Part shown: positions 59,038-64,000 of the stretch, in pieces | Layout of the letters: every line of letters begins with the position of its first letter | How positions within the stretch are numbered: position 1 is the stretch's first letter | Assembly: GCA_944325885.1 (NCBI GenBank) | Contig: CALVBT010000002.1 | Location: 1-64,000 of the forward strand | Length of the DNA: 64,000 nucleotides | Direction: 5' to 3' | DNA from: Candidatus Gastranaerophilales bacterium | GTDB taxonomy: Bacteria; Cyanobacteriota; Vampirovibrionia; Gastranaerophilales; Gastranaerophilaceae | Program-made: the position numbers and the translations under genes | The notes under the pieces: model-generated | Database searches by the model: none | Told to the model about the DNA's origin: nothing | Seen by the model: the letters and a program-made list of their open reading frames with translations, nothing else

Positions 59038-62000
59038 ATGTCAAAAACACCAGAAAATATAATTAAAATTTTAATAATAACGGTAATAGTTCTTGTTGCA
59101 CTGATAGAGGGAGTGTACTTGTTTGTCGTGCCTTCTGTTATCAACGGTATTTTTGACAGTAATAAAGCAGCCGCTTTCGTTAAGGAAAAAACAGGGCTTA
59201 CTCTGATATACAAAACTGCAAAAATCAAGACCTATCCTTCTTTTTCTATGAAATTTGAGGCTTCTGATGTTTTGCTCAAGGATAAAAAGTCTAACAAAAT
59301 ATTTTCTGCAAGAAATTTTGAAACAAAAATAGGTCTGCCTTCTTTGTTTGTAAAGAAAGTAACTGTAAAAACACTTCTTGCTAATAATTTGAATTTCTCA
59401 TTTTCTCGAAATAAAGACAAAAAGTTTTATCTCGGGGATTATCTGCTGAATTTTGATCCTAAAAAAGAAGTAAACATTGACATAAACAAATTGAATGTGA
59501 CTGACAGCAGCATTACTTTTGATGATAAATTAATAAATCAAAAGACAGTTGCAAAAATTAAAGATGCAAACCTTTCGTACAAGAAGAATAAATCAATAAA
59601 AACAGATTTAATAGCGGTGATTTTTGTTAATAATAAAAAGAAAACGCTTATAAATTTTGAACTGGATTCAAAATTGCCGCTGTCAAAGGGACTGAAATCA
59701 GATAAGGTTCGCTGTAACGGATTTATCAAAGATTTGGATCTTTCTGATTATTCCGGATATTTTGCATATCTTCTGGATGAAGAGGTTGTATCTGCATCGG
59801 GCTTAATTAATGCAAGGGTAGACGGGGATAAAAAAGGTAACTTTAATGTATCTGCGAGTATGAAGGATTTTGCTGTGAATATGAAAAATCCTCTGGATTC
59901 CATACGCTCTGAAGATGCGGTCGAGCTGGTTTCTATTTTGAATTTTGAGAAAAATAATTTAAAAGTAAACAAAGCACAAATAAAATCTAACAAATGGTGC
60001 ATCAATATTGAAGGGAATATAAAAAACTATCTCTCTAAAAAAGCTGTATTGGATTTGCTCGTAGATATTCCGGAGTCGGATATACACTCTCTTTACTGGC
60101 TTGTTCCGTCAATAAAGGATGACCCGCTTGATGTTATGCAAAAATTCAAAAAATACGGTGCTTGGGGCAAAGCTGCAGGCAGGATTATCGTTAAGGGCAA
60201 GGCTTCTCTTCCTGAAATTTACGGTGATTTGACGGCTTCGGATGTGTATATAGTCAAGGACAATCCTCTTGTCCCTCATTGTAAGATTTTTGCAAAATTT
60301 TTGGGACATCAGGTAAAAGTTACAACAAGAGTCTTTGCCGGTCATGGTGAATATGTTGATATTGACGGTGTGGCAGAAATGAAAATCTACGGTGCAGGTG
60401 ATTTTCACGTTGTTTCTTCTGACAATGTTGATTTGTCTACTGCTGATTATATGCTGGTGCCAGTACATGAGGTTGTGGGCTTTGATTTGGGGCCTGTTCC
60501 TTATATGGATATTACAGGCAAAGGTAATATTGATATCCGTACACGTGGTACTGTTCTTGACGGTGAGGTTTTTGGAAAATTCAACTTTAAAAATACAAAT
60601 GCCTCTCTTCAGGGATTGAATACAACTATCCAAAAAGCTAACGGTACACTGGAGTTTGACCGTAAAAATATGCATTTTTACACAACTTCTGCAAGAATCA
60701 ATAATCAGCCGATAAAAATTGACGGCAGGGCTAATCTTTCCGGTGATATAGATTTTGATATTACGTCAGATTCTATAGACCTTGCTGATTTGTTCAGCAT
60801 TTTGACAACAAGCTCTATTCTCGAATCCAAAAAGGTACTCGTTGAACCTATAGAAAAACTTTCCGGTAAGGTTAAAACAGCTATTAAGGTAAAAGGATTT
60901 GCTAAAGATTTTGGGGCATTGTTAAAAAATCCTAATCTTTTAATTTCAGGTGTAATAGATTTGAAAGATTGCACAGGAAAGACAAAATATTCTCCTTTGT
61001 ATGCAAAAAAACTCAACGGCGTTATCAAGTTCCATGATATGGAATGGTCTGCTAATATGAAAGGTCTGGTCGGAACTTCTGATATTTCAATAAACGGGGA
61101 AAGTAAAGCCGGCAGAACCAATATTCTGGTAAATGCCCCTGCGCTAAAAACTGATGAACTCATAGATATTATTTATACAAGTCAAAGCAAAAATACTAAA
61201 TTGCCCAGATTGCCAAAGACTCATTCTTTGATGTCAATAAATGCGAAGTATCAGTCTGATAAGCAAAAATTCGACTTGAACAATTTAAGTGCAAAAGGTA
61301 TGTTTAAGCCTGCTGCAGACGGCAAAGACAGCCCTGAATTTTTTATTGCGTCAGGTAGTTTTAATCTTGCGCACGGAAATTTGGCTGTGAAGAATTTTAA
61401 TGCCAGATTGTTTAATTCAAAAATAATTGCTGATGGGAAAGTGGCCGATGTATTCTCTCAAAATTACAGTGCAGACGGACGTTTGAATATTTCGGATTTT
61501 GATATTTCCGCTTTTAATTCTATAAAAAATATGAACTTTTTGCCTGTTTATGTAAAAAAACTCTTGCAGGCGTATGAAAACTATCAGGGCCGTGCAGATG
61601 TGGATGTTGTCTGCAACAATAACAGATTAAAGGGTAAAATTAACCTTAGAGAGATTAAATTCAACCATAGCTATTTTAAAACACCTGTTACGGTAGAAAG
61701 AGGGATGGTTTTTCTTGACGGTACAAAAATCACTCTGCATTCGATTGTTGCGCAGGTGGACAACACTCCTGTTTTTATGAATGTGTCTGTTTGGGATTTG
61801 GATAAAACTCTAAAATTTAGCGGCTATTTTACGACAAAGCTAACGGAATATTTTGCAAATAAATATATAAACAGCTTTTTGACTTATCCTATAAAACCCA
61901 GAGGCGATATCACCGTCACTGCTGATATAGACGGAAATCTTAACAATTTCAGATTAAGACCAAAATTAAAATTTGCACAGGATGCAGATATCTATTATAT

Positions 62001-63519
62001 GGGCGCAAACCTCGGCGATGATACGGAAGATAGAGAAATAAAGGCAGAAATCAATATAGGTGCCAATAATGTCTATTATCTCAAAAAACTTGATTATACA
62101 CGGTTTATGACCTCTCAAAACAACAAGATATATCCGTTGACTGTCTTGAGAGCAAATGGGGTGTTCCAATCAAATAAGAAAAAAATATATATAAGAAATT
62201 TAAATATCGAAACCTTGAACAATGCTAATGTGAAAATGTTTAATGTCATTTTCAAAAAATCCGTACTCAAAAACGGAATGTTCAACTGTAAACTGAATAT
62301 AAAAGGCTATGTGGACAATCCTCATATCAGAGGTTCAGTATTTATGGACAATCTTGATATGCCGTTGTATGACACAATAATAAAAGGTGTCGTGCTGCAT
62401 TTTAAGGAAAAGTCTGTTGATATAAAAGCCAGCGGGGTGGCTTTTGCATCGGATTTTGTATTGACTACAACGATACAAAACCATATAAAACCGCCTATAG
62501 TCATCGAAGATATGACCCTAAAATCTCAAAAATTCAATCTGGATACTTTGATAGACTCACTTACAAGAATCCCTACACCGGATACATCTATCAGGCTGGT
62601 TGATCAATCAAAAAATTCAACAAAACTGCCTTTGGACATTTCTGATTTTCAGATAAAAAAAGGTACACTGATGGCAGATGAGGTTGTTATAAGAAATTTG
62701 ACAGCAACAAATTACCTTGCTAATTTTTCTATGACAAAAGATATGCTTCTCAATCTTAATAAGATGAGCTTTGATGTTACTACAGGCAAAATTCTCGGTA
62801 CAGCATCTTACGATTTTTCTAACGGTCTAATAAAAGCAAATCTGTCTGCATTAAATGTAGACGCAAATAAAATAGCTTCATCGTTTTTTGATTTCAGCGA
62901 TCAGATTTTTGGAACATCAAACGGAAACATTGTTATAACTACCTCAGGCAATTCCGAAATAGAACGTATAAAAAATATGTTCGGCTATGTTTATTTTGAA
63001 ATAGCCGACGGCAAAATGCCAAAACTCGGCTCTGTTGAGTATCTCTTAAAGGCAGGCAATTTTATAAAAAGCGGCATAACAGGTGCAAGTATTAGCAATT
63101 TTATCGATTTGATTGCTCCTATAAAAACAGGCTATTTTGAATCAATAAAAGGCAGTTTTGCATTGAAAAACGGTGTTGCTCAAAATATAGAAATCTATTC
63201 AAAAGGCGAAAATCTCAATATTTATATAAACGGAGAATATGATATTTTGCAAAATTATGCAAACCTGAGAGTCTTTGGCCGTTTGACAAAACGTGCGACA
63301 AACATTCTCGGTGCTGTGGGCAATATTTCTTTCAATACTTTGTTGAACAAAATTCCGGGCTTTAAACTCGGAAAAGAAGATAAACTAAGACTGATTAAAG
63401 ACCTCAATAAAATCCCCGGGGTAGAGCTGAGCGACCAGCAGTACAGAGTGTTTACTGCAAAAATCGACGGAAATATTAACGAAAATAAATATGTAAAAAA
63501 TTTCAGATGGATAGAGTAA
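59038..63519 (+). CDS. Giant AsmA-like envelope protein
   Basis: A 1,493-residue protein from the ATG at 59038; a GTG at 58981 is in frame, but a -10 box TATAAT (59004-59009) lies between, so the later start is preferred although it has no clear ribosome-binding site. One N-terminal membrane anchor (IIKILIITVIVLVALIEGVYLFVV) is followed by a very long beta-rich periplasmic region. The start TGLTLIYKTAKIKTYPSFSMKFEASDVLLKDKKSNKIFSARNFE is the AsmA signature. The C-terminal AsmA/DUF3971-type part (LNADVDANKIASSFFDFSDQIFGTSNGN-like, G.(I/V)...SG...) is present. Relatives (TamB, YhdP, AsmA) form grooves that carry phospholipids to the outer membrane. Confidence 0.9.
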   Translation: MSKTPENIIKILIITVIVLVALIEGVYLFVVPSVINGIFDSNKAAAFVKEKTGLTLIYKTAKIKTYPSFSMKFEASDVLLKDKKSNKIFSARNFETKIGLPSLFVKKVTVKTLLANNLNFSFSRNKDKKFYLGDYLLNFDPKKEVNIDINKLNVTDSSITFDDKLINQKTVAKIKDANLSYKKNKSIKTDLIAVIFVNNKKKTLINFELDSKLPLSKGLKSDKVRCNGFIKDLDLSDYSGYFAYLLDEEVVSASGLINARVDGDKKGNFNVSASMKDFAVNMKNPLDSIRSEDAVELVSILNFEKNNLKVNKAQIKSNKWCINIEGNIKNYLSKKAVLDLLVDIPESDIHSLYWLVPSIKDDPLDVMQKFKKYGAWGKAAGRIIVKGKASLPEIYGDLTASDVYIVKDNPLVPHCKIFAKFLGHQVKVTTRVFAGHGEYVDIDGVAEMKIYGAGDFHVVSSDNVDLSTADYMLVPVHEVVGFDLGPVPYMDITGKGNIDIRTRGTVLDGEVFGKFNFKNTNASLQGLNTTIQKANGTLEFDRKNMHFYTTSARINNQPIKIDGRANLSGDIDFDITSDSIDLADLFSILTTSSILESKKVLVEPIEKLSGKVKTAIKVKGFAKDFGALLKNPNLLISGVIDLKDCTGKTKYSPLYAKKLNGVIKFHDMEWSANMKGLVGTSDISINGESKAGRTNILVNAPALKTDELIDIIYTSQSKNTKLPRLPKTHSLMSINAKYQSDKQKFDLNNLSAKGMFKPAADGKDSPEFFIASGSFNLAHGNLAVKNFNARLFNSKIIADGKVADVFSQNYSADGRLNISDFDISAFNSIKNMNFLPVYVKKLLQAYENYQGRADVDVVCNNNRLKGKINLREIKFNHSYFKTPVTVERGMVFLDGTKITLHSIVAQVDNTPVFMNVSVWDLDKTLKFSGYFTTKLTEYFANKYINSFLTYPIKPRGDITVTADIDGNLNNFRLRPKLKFAQDADIYYMGANLGDDTEDREIKAEINIGANNVYYLKKLDYTRFMTSQNNKIYPLTVLRANGVFQSNKKKIYIRNLNIETLNNANVKMFNVIFKKSVLKNGMFNCKLNIKGYVDNPHIRGSVFMDNLDMPLYDTIIKGVVLHFKEKSVDIKASGVAFASDFVLTTTIQNHIKPPIVIEDMTLKSQKFNLDTLIDSLTRIPTPDTSIRLVDQSKNSTKLPLDISDFQIKKGTLMADEVVIRNLTATNYLANFSMTKDMLLNLNKMSFDVTTGKILGTASYDFSNGLIKANLSALNVDANKIASSFFDFSDQIFGTSNGNIVITTSGNSEIERIKNMFGYVYFEIADGKMPKLGSVEYLLKAGNFIKSGITGASISNFIDLIAPIKTGYFESIKGSFALKNGVAQNIEIYSKGENLNIYINGEYDILQNYANLRVFGRLTKRATNILGAVGNISFNTLLNKIPGFKLGKEDKLRLIKDLNKIPGVELSDQQYRVFTAKIDGNINENKYVKNFRWIE

Positions 63520-63614
63520 TACCATTTAATTTGCTGTAATATTTCTTATTATTACACTTACAATAAGCGTGCGTTCAGTTTATAATATATTTGCAATAAT
63601 GAGAGGTCAGAAAA

Positions 63615-63932
63615 ATGCAAGTTGCCACGCTAAGCAGAAATAATTATTCTTCTCAAAAAGCTTTTGTGAAAAATTATTCTTCACAGTCGTTTCGTGCTGC
63701 GGATAATAATTCCTCAGCTGCTGATACTTTTTCTGCCTCTAAAGAGGATGTTAGCAAAAAACAGTTGAAAAATGCTGCAAATTTGATTACAAAAATGGCA
63801 ATAGGCGGCGTTGTCATAGCTGCATTGTGGATACACGGAATTGTCCAGAAAAGAAAAATTGACGATATGTCTGTTATGATTGAAAAATTGTCAAAAGAGC
63901 TTGAGCAGCTAATGGCAGCAGTTAACAAATAG
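63615..63932 (+). CDS. Small membrane protein with N-terminal SFRA motif
   Basis: A 105-residue protein. SD GAGAGG is 7 bases from the ATG. The N-terminal 60 residues are S/N/A-rich and contain SSQSFRAADNN (F26-R27-A28), the shared motif. One membrane helix (ITKMAIGGVVIAALWIHGIV, about residues 62-81) is followed by a coiled coil (IDDMSVMIEKLSKELEQLMAAV). Function unknown. Confidence 0.75.
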   Translation: MQVATLSRNNYSSQKAFVKNYSSQSFRAADNNSSAADTFSASKEDVSKKQLKNAANLITKMAIGGVVIAALWIHGIVQKRKIDDMSVMIEKLSKELEQLMAAVNK

Positions 63933-63936
63933 TTTT

Positions 63937-63999
63937 TTATATTGCCGGTTTTTGTTGTACGTCTATTTTAAAATCTGACGGTTTTGAAAACAGTTTGTG
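63937..63999 (-). CDS. Partial gene, C-terminal end only
   Basis: On the minus strand the window edge opens a frame of 20 codons ending in TAA at 63937 (…KLFSKPSDFKIDVQQKPAI). Stop 4 bases from that of the convergent gene. Too short to identify; another frame could be right. Confidence 0.35.
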   Translation of the reverse strand, partial: HKLFSKPSDFKIDVQQKPAI

Positions 64000-64000
64000 T

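Noticed and set aside
1-64000. CRISPR array, insertion sequence or prophage block
   Set aside because: No evenly spaced repeats, no transposase or integrase, and only a single phage-type gene.

Overview
The window is about 64 kb of AT-rich chromosome from a diderm, fermentative bacterium. The best match from gene content is the non-photosynthetic, gut-type relatives of Cyanobacteria (Gastranaerophilales / Melainabacteria). This is inference: no 16S rRNA is present. The supporting traits are an LL-diaminopimelate aminotransferase (the plant/cyanobacterial lysine route), a PPi-dependent phosphofructokinase, a FeoA-FeoB fusion, type IV-like prepilins with an FTLAEV N-terminus, outer-membrane genes (TolC-like, LptF/G-like, Skp-like, AsmA-like) and many lineage-specific short proteins. 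At least eight of those, often otherwise unrelated, carry the same short N-terminal motif, roughly [VIS]-[SA]-F-[KGR]-[AGIK].

Layout. 0-2.6 kb: a tRNA-Met locus with decayed tRNA-like copies, a YopX-like phage gene next to tRNA-Ser, and a metallo-hydrolase divergent from an HxlR regulator with a clear operator. 2.6-9.2 kb: a six-gene efflux operon read leftward, TetR regulator first, then TolC-like, HlyD-like, double ABC ATPase and two ABC-2 permeases (the CecR-YbhGFSR arrangement), with a TetR-type operator inside the promoter. 9.3-20.8 kb: DMT transporter, methyltransferases, an M49-like zinc peptidase, a glucosaminidase whose ribosome-binding site lies in a hairpin, a prenyl synthase, signal peptidase I, a GH13-like protein and a prepilin. 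21-28 kb: metX-metW, transketolase, an LptF/G-family permease and an MFS exporter. 28.6-31.8 kb: a structured leader before a membrane protein, a secreted GH32 fructan hydrolase and tRNA-Thr. 31.9-36.6 kb: a four-gene, very AT-rich cassette of unknown function closed by a terminator. 36.6-44.3 kb: a membrane-anchored peroxiredoxin with a CGHC thioredoxin, a YbaK deacylase, a zinc-efflux ATPase facing an apparently leaderless ArsR regulator, and dapL. 44.4-53.3 kb: FeoAB, a DUF2142-like membrane protein, a PlsC-like acyltransferase and two neighbouring calpain-like cysteine proteases, one with EF-hand-like loops. 53.4-53.8 kb: an 89-bp direct repeat that copies the 3' end of tRNA-Gln. 54-64 kb: a DUF4013-like protein, pfp, an abundant-looking protein with an annexin-like GxGTD segment, a Skp-like chaperone and a 1,493-residue AsmA-like protein.

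Most genes fit a small anaerobic sugar fermenter that builds a Gram-negative envelope and handles zinc, iron and peroxide. The parts most likely to be undescribed are the shared N-terminal F-x-[AG] tag on unrelated proteins, the AT-rich four-gene cassette, the calpain / EF-hand / annexin-like set that suggests calcium-linked proteolysis, and the structured leader RNA upstream of 28857. No CRISPR array, insertion sequence, rRNA or replication origin was seen.
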